In this document: positions 1 through 8,339 of the stretch, piece by piece
How the letters are laid out: every line of letters starts with the position of its first letter
Position numbering within the stretch: position 1 is the first letter of the stretch
NCBI RefSeq assembly: GCF_001655615.1
Contig: NZ_CP011567.1
Location: 5,341,001 to 5,405,000, forward strand
Length of the DNA: 64,000 bases
Direction: 5' to 3'
DNA from: Pseudomonas sp. GR 6-02
GTDB lineage: Bacteria > Pseudomonadota > Gammaproteobacteria > Pseudomonadales > Pseudomonadaceae
Made by a program: the position numbers and the translations under genes
The notes under the pieces: generated by a model
Databases searched by the model: none
What the model saw: only the letters and a program-made list of their open reading frames with translations
Told to the model about the DNA's origin: nothing

Positions 1-481
1 AACGCTTGACGTTGATGCCCTTCGGTTCGAAAACCTCGGTGGCGTAACGATCCGTGGTGGTTGCGCGCTGTACGCCGACTGTCTTGCCCTTGAGGCTGGC
101 GTACTGGTCATCGACCGCCGCGCCTTCCTTCATCACCAGTCGCGATGAGGTGAAGTAGTACTTGTGGGTGAAATCCACCGACTTCTTACGGTCTTCATTG
201 ATGGTCATGGACGACAGCGCCATGTCGATTTTCTTCACTTTCAGGGAAGGAATCAGACCGTCGAATTCGCCTTCGACCCACACACACTTGACCTTCATCT
301 GCGCGCACAGGGCGTTGCCAATGTCGTAGTCGAAACCGACAATTTCACCTTTGTCGGTTTTCGATGCGAACGGCGGATAGGCCGCTTCAATACCGATGCG
401 CAGGCTTTTCTCGGCAGCGAACACGCTACTGCACGCCAACAGGCTCAGGGCCAGACCGGTGATGAGGGGGAATTTCTTCAT
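1..481 (-). CDS. Amino-acid ABC transporter periplasmic binding protein (partial, 3' end outside window)
   Basis: The minus-strand frame from the ATG at 481 encodes a cleavable signal peptide ([16 protein letters not shown]..., cleavage after VFA) followed by a typical type-II solute-binding start: [15 protein letters not shown], then [11 protein letters not shown] and [18 protein letters not shown]. These are signatures of the lysine/arginine/ornithine-histidine family (SBP_bac_3), which deliver substrate to an inner-membrane ABC permease. About 160 residues are present and the C-terminal part runs off the left edge. A GAGAG sequence lies just upstream of the ATG. The exact amino acid bound cannot be told from this fragment. 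Confidence 0.88.
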   Translation of the reverse strand, partial: MKKFPLITGLALSLLACSSVFAAEKSLRIGIEAAYPPFASKTDKGEIVGFDYDIGNALCAQMKVKCVWVEGEFDGLIPSLKVKKIDMALSSMTINEDRKKSVDFTHKYYFTSSRLVMKEGAAVDDQYASLKGKTVGVQRATTTDRYATEVFEPKGINVKR

Positions 482-719
482 GTTCGTTCTCTCGCGGGTT
501 GTTGTTGGTTTGGCAAGACAGAAGAAAAAGCTGAAACAGGGAACGCCTTTTTTGTACTTATAAATCCATACTGGACTTTTATGTATTAACCGTCAATCGG
601 GCGCATACAGATCTTCCAGCCTCTGGTCGGGAGGGGAATCAGTGGATTTTTGGGTGATGCAGAAGGCCTCTTCGCGGACAAGTCGGACCGCGAAGGTGTA
701 TTCGAAAGCACTGGAGGAA

Positions 720-1172
720 TTACTGCTTCCAGCGATCCGCCGCCGCATGATCGCTGTCGCGCCCTTCAACCCAGCGCGCGCCATCACTGGTGTTTTCTTT
801 CTTCCAGAATGGCGCGCGGGTTTTCAGGTAGTCCATGACAAAGGCGCAGGCATCGAACGCTGCCTGACGGTGGGCGCTGGCGGCACCGACGAAGACGATC
901 GGCTCGCCCGGCTCCAGTGCGCCGATGCGATGCAGCACTTCCAGCTTCAACAGCGGCCAGCGCTGCTCGGCCTCCGCGGCAATCTTGCCCAAGGCTTTTT
1001 CGGTCATGCCCGGGTAGTGCTCCAGAAACATCCCGGCGACGTCGAGGCCGTCATTGAAGTCGCGTACATAGCCGACAAAACTCACCACCGCACCGACGCC
1101 CACATTGGCCGCGTGCATGGCGTTGACCTCAGCGCCCGGGTCGAACGGCGTGGGCTGCACACGAATCGCCAT
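720..1172 (-). CDS. moaE: Molybdopterin synthase catalytic subunit MoaE
   Basis: A 150-residue protein of the usual MoaE length. MoaE is the large subunit of the MoaD2-MoaE2 molybdopterin synthase, which puts two dithiolene sulfurs into cyclic pyranopterin monophosphate. The GAVVSFVGYVRDF stretch and the C-terminal LKTRAPFWKKE motif, which carries the family's catalytic lysines, are visible. It is the last gene of moaC-moaD-moaE, starting 3 nt after the moaD stop codon, so translation is probably coupled. Confidence 0.95.
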   Translation of the reverse strand: MAIRVQPTPFDPGAEVNAMHAANVGVGAVVSFVGYVRDFNDGLDVAGMFLEHYPGMTEKALGKIAAEAEQRWPLLKLEVLHRIGALEPGEPIVFVGAASAHRQAAFDACAFVMDYLKTRAPFWKKENTSDGARWVEGRDSDHAAADRWKQ

Positions 1173-1175
1173 GGC

Positions 1176-1418
1176 TCAGCCCCCGGTCACGGTTGGAAAG
1201 AAAGCCACTTCATCGCCATCGCCGACCGGCTCATCGAGCTGGCAGAGGTCTTCATTGCGGGCGCACATCAGGTTCTGCTCGCTCAACACTTCGGCGCCTT
1301 CACGTTGGGCCAGCAGTGCACGCACATCGTCAACCGTGGCGAAATCACCTTCAACCTTCACTGAATCCACGCCGAGCGCCTCACGGTAACGGGCAAAAAA
1401 CTTCACGGTCACGTTCAT
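1176..1418 (-). CDS. moaD: Molybdopterin synthase sulfur carrier subunit MoaD
   Basis: An 80-residue ubiquitin-fold protein ending in the diagnostic Gly-Gly (FFPTVTGG). The terminal glycine is thiocarboxylated and donates sulfur within molybdopterin synthase. The ATG at 1418 is chosen because it gives the family length and overlaps the moaC stop in an ATGA arrangement; a longer upstream extension is open but would run inside moaC. Confidence 0.94.
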   Translation of the reverse strand: MNVTVKFFARYREALGVDSVKVEGDFATVDDVRALLAQREGAEVLSEQNLMCARNEDLCQLDEPVGDGDEVAFFPTVTGG

Positions 1419-1888
1419 GGCTGCTCCGCCTGAAAATGGCCGCTCTTGCCGCCGAGTTTTTCCAGCAGCCGCACGCTCTCGATGGTCATGCCGCGGTCCA
1501 CGGCCTTGCACATGTCATAGATGGTCAACGCCGCGACACTGGCGGCGGTCAGCGCTTCCATCTCGACGCCGGTCTGCCCGGACAACTTGCAGCGCGCCAC
1601 GATGCGCACGGTGTCGTCGCCTTCGGCACTGAGTTCGACCTTGACGCCGGTGAGCATCAACGGATGGCACAGAGGAATCAGATCGCTGGTTTTCTTCGCC
1701 GCCTGGATGCCGGCGATCCGCGCCACGGCGAACACATCACCCTTGGGATGACCGCCGCTGACGATCAACTGCAGGGTTTCGGGCAGCATGCGCACCAGCG
1801 CTTGGGCCGTCGCTTCGCGGAACGTCACGGCTTTTTCGGTGACGTCGACCATATTGGCGCGACCTTGGGAATCGAGATGAGTCAGCAC
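1415..1888 (-). CDS. moaC: Cyclic pyranopterin monophosphate synthase MoaC
   Basis: 157 residues. MoaC converts the MoaA product into cyclic pyranopterin monophosphate, the precursor for MoaD/MoaE. The [13 protein letters not shown] segment and the [13 protein letters not shown] segment with the family's active-site Asp and Lys are intact. The start is taken as GTG at 1888, because CAGGAG lies 7-8 nt upstream and the protein then begins [15 protein letters not shown] as in relatives. An in-frame ATG at 1912 lacks a good ribosome binding site. First gene of moaCDE; moaA is not in the window. Confidence 0.93.
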   Translation of the reverse strand: MLTHLDSQGRANMVDVTEKAVTFREATAQALVRMLPETLQLIVSGGHPKGDVFAVARIAGIQAAKKTSDLIPLCHPLMLTGVKVELSAEGDDTVRIVARCKLSGQTGVEMEALTAASVAALTIYDMCKAVDRGMTIESVRLLEKLGGKSGHFQAEQP

Positions 1889-1994
1889 AGCGTTACTCCT
1901 GATCAGGAGCATCGATTGTAAACCTGCGGGTCAATTTTCCGCACGCACGATTATCCGATCGACATGCCTCGCTCCTACAGAGGAAATGCGGGAC

Positions 1995-2034
1995 ACAAAA
2001 AACGGGGCGACCCGTGAGGTCGCCCCGTTTTTGT
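1995..2034 (-). terminator. Intrinsic terminator downstream of the PhoH-like gene
   Basis: Perfect GC-rich inverted repeat CGGGGCGACC / GGTCGCCCCG with a 5-nt loop, followed on the minus strand by a run of T. It lies just after the stop of the PIN-PhoH gene (2044) and separates it from moaC. A-runs on both sides could let it work in both directions. Confidence 0.85.
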
Positions 2035-2043
2035 GGTTCAAGG

Positions 2044-3435
2044 TTACAGATGCGATTCGGCGTATTCGGCCAGAATCGAACGTGGCACCCCTTGCAGGGT
2101 GATGTGTACACCGTTGGGGAAGTCTTTGAAGCGTTCGGTCAGGTACGTCAGCCCGGAGCTGGTCGCGGACAGGTAAGGGGTGTCGATTTGCGCCAGGTTG
2201 CCCAGGCACACCACTTTGGAACCGGCGCCAGCACGGGTGATGATGGTTTTCATCTGGTGCGGCGTGAGGTTCTGGCATTCATCGATCAGGATCAGACTCT
2301 GCTGGAAGCTACGGCCTCGAATGTAGTTGAGGGATTTGAACTGCAACGGCACTTTGCTGAGGATGTAGTCGACGCTGCCATGGGTGTTTTCGTCATCCAT
2401 GTGCAAGGCTTCGAGGTTGTCGGTGATGGCGCCCAGCCAAGGCTCCATCTTTTCCGCTTCGGTGCCGGGCAGGAAACCGATTTCCTGGTCGAGCCCCTGC
2501 ACGCTGCGGGTGGCAATGATGCGCCGGTAGCGTTTGCTGACCATGGTCTGCTCGATGGCCGCCGCCAGGGCCAGGATGGTTTTACCGGAACCGGCCGCGC
2601 CGGACAGGTTCACCAGATGAATGTCCGGATCGAGCAAGGCGTACAGCGCCAGGCTTTGATAGATGTCACGCGGTTTCAGGCCCCAGGCTTCCTGGTGCAA
2701 CAGAGGCTCCTGATGCAGGTCGAGGATCAACAATTTGTCGACCTGGATTTCCTTGATCCAGCCGACAAAGCCCTGTTCGTCGATGATGAACTCGTTAACG
2801 TGCACGGCAGGCAGGTTGTCGATCAGCTGCACCTGATGCCAGGTGCGACCATGATCCTGCCGGGTTTCGACTTTACTCACCCGGTCCCAGAAGGAGCCGG
2901 TCATGTTGTGGTAACCGTTGGGCAGCAACGAAACGTCGTCGACCAGTTGGTCGGTACTGTAGTCCTCGGCCGCGATCCCACAAGCCCGGGCCTTGAGGCG
3001 CATGTTGATGTCTTTTGTGACCAGCACCACGGGCAGTTTTGCATCACGCGCGCGCAGGTCGATCAGCTGGTTGATGATGATGTTGTCGTTCAGGTGCTCG
3101 GGCAGAATGATGTTCGGCTCGGCACGCTTGCTCATCAGAATTGACAGCAAGCCCTTGGGCCCGCCCTTGCCACGCTGGATCGGAACGCCGAGTTCGACGT
3201 CTTCGGGGCTGGCATCGCCCAGGGTCTTGTCGATCAGCCGAATGGCCTGGCGGCATTCCGCTGCAACGCTGTGAGGCCCGCTCTTGAGCTTGTCCAGCTC
3301 TTCAAGCACGGTCATCGGGATCGCGACGTGGTGTTCTTCGAAGTTAAGCAGGGCGTTTGGATCGTGAATCAATACGTTGGTATCGAGTACATAAAGGATT
3401 GGCTGGTTGGAAGGGCTACGTCCGTGATCATCCAT
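2044..3435 (-). CDS. PIN-domain PhoH family ATPase/ribonuclease
   Basis: 463 residues with two domains. Residues ~12-150 form a PIN nuclease-like domain, starting ILYVLDTNVLIHDP with acidic residues at D18 and in the TKD block near 142. Residues ~250-463 form a PhoH P-loop ATPase with Walker A GAAGSGKT at 279-286 and the Walker B-like LILIDECQNL at 381-390. In other bacteria PIN-PhoH (PhoH2-type) proteins act as ATP-dependent RNA helicase/RNases; the cellular role in Pseudomonas is unclear. It is a single-gene unit ending at the terminator at 1995-2034. The name reflects homology to the phosphate-starvation protein PhoH, and I see no Pho box here. Confidence 0.92.
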   Translation of the reverse strand: MDDHGRSPSNQPILYVLDTNVLIHDPNALLNFEEHHVAIPMTVLEELDKLKSGPHSVAAECRQAIRLIDKTLGDASPEDVELGVPIQRGKGGPKGLLSILMSKRAEPNIILPEHLNDNIIINQLIDLRARDAKLPVVLVTKDINMRLKARACGIAAEDYSTDQLVDDVSLLPNGYHNMTGSFWDRVSKVETRQDHGRTWHQVQLIDNLPAVHVNEFIIDEQGFVGWIKEIQVDKLLILDLHQEPLLHQEAWGLKPRDIYQSLALYALLDPDIHLVNLSGAAGSGKTILALAAAIEQTMVSKRYRRIIATRSVQGLDQEIGFLPGTEAEKMEPWLGAITDNLEALHMDDENTHGSVDYILSKVPLQFKSLNYIRGRSFQQSLILIDECQNLTPHQMKTIITRAGAGSKVVCLGNLAQIDTPYLSATSSGLTYLTERFKDFPNGVHITLQGVPRSILAEYAESHL

Positions 3436-3770
3436 ACTCGGTCACCTTTGTGGGAGCCAGTCGACGCAATACCATGACAGTGCTGCGCCTCGAAGTGGCC
3501 ACCGAAATCACCTGCTCAGACTCAAGTGATTGCAACCCAAACGGAGTCTTGGAAGACGCCACCTGTGTTGCAGGTTTCGGCGGTCTGTCTTCGTAATACT
3601 CCAAAACACATGACAGAAAAAAGCACTTTGACGTTTTTTTGAAGTTTATTTTTCAGAATGACCAATAGCACTTGGCGGACTGCCAGCACCCCGCTAAAGT
3701 CGGAAGTCCGCCTGCATCGAAATCTCCTCCAAAAACGTCCCTGCCCCAATGTTTACGGGCTTTCCCCGTT
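3436..3770. other. Intergenic region, PhoH-like promoter side
   Basis: 335 bases between the start of the PhoH-like gene and the stop of the deacetylase-like gene. The part at about 3600-3680 is AT-rich with T-runs and may hold the PhoH-like promoter, but no clear -35/-10 pair was found. No supported coding sequence; short frames here have no ribosome binding site. Confidence 0.5.
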
Positions 3771-4895
3771 TCAGCGAAACGCGTCCTGACAGTTTTCCCA
3801 ACCGATCCCGCTTGGCGCCGTTTGCGTGATGAGCCAGGGCATCGCGGTTTTCAGCGCGTCCTGCTTCACATTGAAGTTGATCACCCCGTGCCGCCACAGC
3901 AGCATCAGGGTCAGCACCCGTTGCGCACTCTGGCTGCCCTTGAGCTTGCCGGCGCCGTCCTGGGCATCGATGTCCCACAGTGCCACCTGCAAACCCTGAG
4001 ACCTGAAGAAGCCTTCAGCATCGGACCGACGCTGGCCATCGGGCGGACGAAACAGCGGCACGTAATTCTCCGGCAGCTTGCCCTTGACCAGCTCGGCGCT
4101 GCGCCGCACCGAGTCCTGCCAGTCTTGCCAGTGGCTGTGGGAACGGAACTCCCAACCCTGCACACCAACGCATTGCTGCGAATAGGTCCCTTGCAGACTG
4201 GTCGCCGAACCTTCAGCCAGACGGGCCTGGATGTCCTTGCCGAGGACGAAGAACGTCGCGCTCATGTTCGATTTGCGCAGGTACTCGGTGACCCAGGCAG
4301 TGTTATCCGGCACGGCATTGGCAGCGCTGTCGAAAGTCAGCAGGAACAGGCGATCATTCATGGCATCGCCATTGCGCTCATAGTCGCCAAAACGATCGAC
4401 TTCGCTGCTGGTCTGCGGGAACAGCGCGGCCTTGCGCAATTGCTCGTCCAGATACTGGGCGTGGAACAACCGGCTCGGCTCGGCCCACTTGATGTAGTAG
4501 CTGTCGTTGCTGATCTGAAACTTGGCCGCTTGCTCACGCAAGGTATCCATGTCCTCGACGAGGAAACAGAAAGAGGCATCCTGATCGCAACTCTGCTGGG
4601 CGAAGTTGTAGTTGCTCAGCAACCGCTGCCACATGCGCTGGCGCAGCTGGTTGACCGACTCCAGATTGACGGTGCGCAGGCCCAGGCGTTGAGCCAGGCT
4701 TGCTTCATCGAGCGATTCGCTGGCGAGCAGGACGCGGGCGAACATGAGGATTTCGGCCCGGGAGGCAACGTCGAACAGGGTCGGGTTGCTGAGCCGCTCA
4801 GGCCAGGTGCTGCGATCCAGCGTCGCCACATCGCCCGGCGCCGCCTGGGCGACGAAACTCAACAGCGAGGCGAAGAATAGAAAAACGATACGCAA
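3771..4895 (-). CDS. Secreted polysaccharide deacetylase-like protein with degenerate metal motifs
   Basis: 374 residues when started at TTG 4895, which has GGAGA 8 nt upstream and gives a clean signal peptide (MRIVFLFFASLLSFVAQAA). An in-frame ATG at 4928 is the alternative. The C-terminal half resembles the NodB fold: LLTFDSA at 185-191, ATFFVLG at 213-219, HSHWQDW at 253-259 and RPPDG at 283-287. The usual NodB motif 1 is TFDDG and motif 2 is HSxxH. Here the second Asp is Ser and the second His is not in place, so the normal metal triad looks incomplete. It may be a divergent or inactive carbohydrate esterase. Single gene, no obvious partner. Confidence 0.75.
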   Translation of the reverse strand: MRIVFLFFASLLSFVAQAAPGDVATLDRSTWPERLSNPTLFDVASRAEILMFARVLLASESLDEASLAQRLGLRTVNLESVNQLRQRMWQRLLSNYNFAQQSCDQDASFCFLVEDMDTLREQAAKFQISNDSYYIKWAEPSRLFHAQYLDEQLRKAALFPQTSSEVDRFGDYERNGDAMNDRLFLLTFDSAANAVPDNTAWVTEYLRKSNMSATFFVLGKDIQARLAEGSATSLQGTYSQQCVGVQGWEFRSHSHWQDWQDSVRRSAELVKGKLPENYVPLFRPPDGQRRSDAEGFFRSQGLQVALWDIDAQDGAGKLKGSQSAQRVLTLMLLWRHGVINFNVKQDALKTAMPWLITQTAPSGIGWENCQDAFR

Positions 4896-4972
4896 TGGGA
4901 TGTCTCCATAACAAAACCCGCGCGGCACTATAGCCGATAGCGTTCAAATTCCCGCATCTGCGCCGAACTCAT

Positions 4973-5102
4973 TGTGGCGAGGGAGCTTGCTCCCGTTGGG
5001 CTGCGAAGCAGCCCCAAACCGACAAATACTTTCTCTGGATAAAACCATGCGCCTGTATTGCGACCGCTTCGCGCTCGAGCGGGAGCAAGCTCCCTCGCCA
5101 CA
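4973..5102. repeat. REPIN (paired REP palindromes)
   Basis: Two inverted REP units: TGTGGCGAGGGAGCTTGCTC at the left and the exact reverse complement at the right end, with an internal GGCTGCGAAGCAGCC hairpin. A typical Pseudomonas fluorescens-group REPIN of about 130 bp between the deacetylase-like gene and yaaA. Confidence 0.9.
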
Positions 5103-5217
5103 GGATCTTCTTCTGCCACAAAACCTGGCGACACCACCGATCACCTATGACACCCATAGCTGGAGTCAACACAGACAACCCCCTAGAATCGCCCCCACGA
5201 TTAAAGGAGCCGACTTC

Positions 5218-5997
5218 ATGCTGATGGTGATTTCCCCCGCCAAGACCCTCGATTACGAAACACCGCCGGCGACCCAGCGCTTCACTCAGCCGCAATACCT
5301 CGACCACTCCCAGGAACTGATCCTGCAACTGCGCGACCTGACACCGGCGCAGATCAGCGAGCTGATGCACGTCTCCGATAAGATTGGCGGCCTCAATGCC
5401 GCACGTTTCGGCAGCTGGACCCCGGCCTTCACCCCTGCCAACGCCAAGCAGGCCTTGCTGGCATTCAAGGGTGACGTGTACACCGGCCTGAATGCACAAA
5501 CCTTCAGCGAAGCCGACTTCGATTACGCCCAGCAGCACTTGCGCATGCTCTCCGGCCTGTACGGCCTGCTTCGCCCTCTGGACCTGATGCAGCCCTATCG
5601 GCTGGAGATGGGCACCAAGCTGGCCAATGCCCGTGGCAAGGATCTGTATGCCTTCTGGGGCACGCGGATCAGCGAATGGCTGAACGAAGCGCTGGCCGAT
5701 CAGGGCGACGATGTGCTGCTGAACCTGGCCTCCAACGAATACTTCTCGGCGGTCAAACGCAGCGCCTTGAACGCGCGCATCATCAATACCGAGTTCAAGG
5801 ATTTGAAGAACGGCCAGTACAAAATCATCAGCTTCTACGCGAAAAAGGCCCGCGGGATGATGAGCCGCTTCGTCATCGAAGAACGCATCAATGACCCGGT
5901 CGCCCTCCAGCAGTTCGATGTTCAGGGTTATCGCTACAGCAGCGAACAGTCTAAACCGGACAATCTGGTGTTCCTGCGCGATCACGCACCGGAGTAA
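5218..5997 (+). CDS. yaaA: Peroxide stress protein YaaA (DUF328/UPF0246)
   Basis: 259 residues beginning [14 protein letters not shown], the hallmark start of YaaA, with [20 protein letters not shown] and a C-terminal [13 protein letters not shown] segment. In E. coli YaaA limits intracellular free iron and DNA damage during peroxide stress and has a DNA-binding fold. The ATG at 5218 has AAAGGAGC upstream. It stands alone, between a REPIN and the alginate regulatory region. Confidence 0.93.
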   Translation: MLMVISPAKTLDYETPPATQRFTQPQYLDHSQELILQLRDLTPAQISELMHVSDKIGGLNAARFGSWTPAFTPANAKQALLAFKGDVYTGLNAQTFSEADFDYAQQHLRMLSGLYGLLRPLDLMQPYRLEMGTKLANARGKDLYAFWGTRISEWLNEALADQGDDVLLNLASNEYFSAVKRSALNARIINTEFKDLKNGQYKIISFYAKKARGMMSRFVIEERINDPVALQQFDVQGYRYSSEQSKPDNLVFLRDHAPE

Positions 5998-6832
5998 CCA
6001 GACCCGCACTCAATTCGCGCACGACACCAACAACTTCGTCGTGCGCTACCCCTTCGATCCTCGAACAATCCCCGCCCTTTTCGTCGACTTATTGGCGCCA
6101 AAAAACAAGCACTCGATTTTCTAACTTTTGTTTCACTCGACTTTGCTGATTTTTTTCAGTAGTGGCACTGAAAATTTTTGTGAGTAGTGGCAAAAAAGTA
6201 CCCAAGGCAATAATCACCCTATATATAAAGGGCGAAACGGCAAGTGCTATCAATATGAAAGCAGTGCCATCTTTTTCAATATTTCAAGAAATTCCAGAAA
6301 TCGCGATGGGTGGACTGGAACTATGTCCAAATGCGTCGCTCATACCACCCGTAACGATTCTCTCGGCGAACGTACGAGATAACTTACACAGAGAAGCGGT
6401 CCCGATAGCGAAGTTGTCATATTAACTTGAACTTATGGATCACTTGTTTGGGCAACACATGAAGGACAGGAGATAACGCATCATTAATATCCCCTACAAG
6501 GCCACGGCTGCGCCCCTATAAACGTGCTCACCCGAGCACCCAACCGCTTGATTTACGGGCTTCTGGCCTGGCATTGAGCGCGCAAGACCTTTGCACGAAC
6601 GTCCTCTGATTAGAGGGTCGGCTGCATAACAGGGCACGTCATAACAATAAGGCCTGGTTACGCACTTCTTGAGTGCACTTATTTAGACACTCGGAACTTA
6701 GTATGCCTGCACCCGGCATTGTGACGCCTTTAAGGCCGCACTTGCGAGTGCATTATGACCGCTGAACACCATTAACTCCGGCCATGTAATGGCTTGTTGA
6801 ACACAGTCTTGATTAACTGAGAGGTAAATGCG
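5998..6832. other. Long AT-rich non-coding region upstream of algD
   Basis: 835 bases without a supportable gene. It contains a 9-bp hairpin (GCGCACGAC 6017-6025 / GTCGTGCGC 6038-6046) just after yaaA, a TTGGCGCCAA palindrome near 6093, two exact AGTAGTGGCA copies (6158-6167, 6183-6192), a CCCTATATATAAAGGG near-palindrome near 6217, and two GAACTT hexamers (6429, 6694). By analogy with P. aeruginosa this should be the binding platform for the algD activators and the start of a long 5' leader. The algD start is preceded by GAGG at about 6821. Confidence 0.6.
6429..6464 (+). promoter_or_regulatory. Candidate AlgU (sigma-22/RpoE-type) promoter for algD
   Basis: GAACTT at 6429-6434 matches the -35 consensus of the extracytoplasmic sigma factor AlgU, which drives algD in pseudomonads. 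The start point implied, about 6464, would give a leader of roughly 370 nt, similar to the long leader known for P. aeruginosa algD. The -10 (around GGCAAC) is a poor match to TCtgA, so this is tentative. A second GAACTT at 6694 is an alternative. Confidence 0.35.
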
Positions 6833-8149
6833 ATGCGCATCAGCATATTTGGTTTGGGTTACGTCGGTGCAGTCTGTGCCGGTTGCCTGTCTGCACGGGG
6901 CCATGACGTCGTTGGCGTCGATGTTGCCAAAGACAAGATCGATATGATCAACGCCGGTCGTTCGCCGATCGTTGAACCTGGCCTGGGCGAACTTCTGAAA
7001 CAGGGCATCGAGACTGGCCGCCTGCGCGGCACGACCAACTTCGCCGAGGCGATTCGCGACACCGACCTGTCGATGATCTGCGTCGGCACGCCGAGCAAAA
7101 AGAACGGCGACCTGGAACTGAACTACATCGAGGCCGTGTGCCGCGAAATCGGTTTTGTTCTGCGTGACAAAACCACCCGCCACACCATCGTCGTGCGCAG
7201 CACTGTGTTGCCGGGCACCGTGGCAAACGTGGTCATCCCGATTCTCGAAGACTGCTCCGGCAAGAAAGCAGGCGTCGACTTCGGCGTTGCCGTGAACCCT
7301 GAGTTCCTGCGTGAAAGCACCGCGATCGCCGACTACGACCAGCCGCCAATGACCGTCATCGGCGAGTTCGACAAGGCTTCGGGCGACGTTCTGCAATCGC
7401 TGTACGAAGAACTCGACGCACCGATCATCCGCAAGGACATCGCCGTTGCCGAGATGATCAAGTACACCTGCAACGTGTGGCACGCCACCAAGGTGACCTT
7501 CGCCAACGAGATCGGCAACATCGCCAAGGCTGTCGGCGTCGATGGTCGTGAAGTGATGGAAGTGGTCTGCCAGGACAAGACACTGAACCTGTCCCAGTAC
7601 TACATGCGTCCTGGCTTCGCATTCGGCGGCTCCTGCCTGCCGAAAGATGTGCGCGCCCTGACCTACCGCGCCGGTTCCCTGGACGTCGAAGCACCACTGC
7701 TCAACTCGCTGATGCGCAGTAACGAGTCCCAGGTGCAGAACGCGTTCGACATCGTCTCCAGCCACGACAAACGCAAAGTCGCCCTGCTGGGCCTGAGCTT
7801 CAAGGCCGGCACCGACGACCTGCGCGAAAGCCCGCTGGTCGATCTGGCGGAAATGCTGATCGGCAAGGGCTACGACCTGAGCATCTACGACAGCAACGTC
7901 GAGTACGCCCGTGTCCACGGTGCGAACAAGGATTACATCGAGTCGAAGATCCCTCACGTCTCGTCCTTGCTCAACTCGAACTTCGAGGAAGTGATCAACA
8001 ACTCCGACGTGATCATCCTCGGCAACCGTGATGAGAAATTCCGCGCCCTGGCACTGGAAGCACCGCACGGCAAGCAAGTGGTCGATCTGGTCGGTTTCAT
8101 GTCTCAAGCCACCAGCGTCAGCAAGCGCACCGAAGGTATCTGCTGGTAA
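6833..8149 (+). CDS. algD: GDP-mannose 6-dehydrogenase AlgD
   Basis: 438 residues. AlgD catalyses the committed step of alginate synthesis, the four-electron NAD-dependent oxidation of GDP-mannose to GDP-mannuronate in the cytoplasm. The N-terminal Rossmann motif MRISIFGLGYVG and the catalytic cysteine C268 in GFAFGGSCLPKD are intact, and the length is normal. It is the first gene of the alginate operon and is preceded by the long regulatory region. A palindromic repeat follows before alg8. Confidence 0.98.
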   Translation: MRISIFGLGYVGAVCAGCLSARGHDVVGVDVAKDKIDMINAGRSPIVEPGLGELLKQGIETGRLRGTTNFAEAIRDTDLSMICVGTPSKKNGDLELNYIEAVCREIGFVLRDKTTRHTIVVRSTVLPGTVANVVIPILEDCSGKKAGVDFGVAVNPEFLRESTAIADYDQPPMTVIGEFDKASGDVLQSLYEELDAPIIRKDIAVAEMIKYTCNVWHATKVTFANEIGNIAKAVGVDGREVMEVVCQDKTLNLSQYYMRPGFAFGGSCLPKDVRALTYRAGSLDVEAPLLNSLMRSNESQVQNAFDIVSSHDKRKVALLGLSFKAGTDDLRESPLVDLAEMLIGKGYDLSIYDSNVEYARVHGANKDYIESKIPHVSSLLNSNFEEVINNSDVIILGNRDEKFRALALEAPHGKQVVDLVGFMSQATSVSKRTEGICW

Positions 8150-8153
8150 CACG

Positions 8154-8255
8154 CCTGTAGGAGCTGTCGAGTGAAACGAGGCTGCGATCTTTCCCAGCTC
8201 ACTTGAATCCCAAGCGAAAGATCAAAAGATCGCAGGCTTCGCCAGCTCCTACAGG
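8154..8255. repeat. Palindromic repeat between algD and alg8
   Basis: Imperfect long inverted repeat with ends CCTGTAGGAGCTG and CAGCTCCTACAGG. Inner arms GCTGCGATCTTTC and GAAAGATC...AAGATCGCAG can also pair. It belongs to the TGTAGGAG family of pseudomonad repeats and lies inside the transcribed operon, so it would fold as a stable hairpin in the mRNA. Confidence 0.82.
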
Positions 8256-8339
8256 GATTCTGGCGTTATCCAAACCGGGTGGCGCCAGTTTTCACAAGCC
8301 TGCCTTAACCCAATCGGGCTCCGCCCGAGATCGAGACGG

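Noticed and set aside
164..589. 141-codon plus-strand frame opposite the binding-protein gene
   Set aside because: Antisense to the clear signal-peptide-bearing ABC binding protein and with unnatural composition.
593..787. 64-codon minus-strand frame at the end of moaE
   Set aside because: Overlaps moaE out of frame and lacks a start context.
6217..6232. CCCTATATATAAAGGG near-palindrome as an operator
   Set aside because: AT-rich alternating sequence makes such symmetry likely by chance; no known factor assigned.
6162..6425. 87-codon open frame in the algD upstream region
   Set aside because: Starts at GTG without a ribosome binding site, has no recognisable features and lies in an AT-rich regulatory region.
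6694..6730. Second GAACTT as main algD promoter
   Set aside because: No good -10 at 16-17 nt and a shorter leader than expected; kept only as an alternative.
6698..8152. 484-codon minus-strand frame opposite algD
   Set aside because: Shadow of algD caused by high GC at third positions; no family features.
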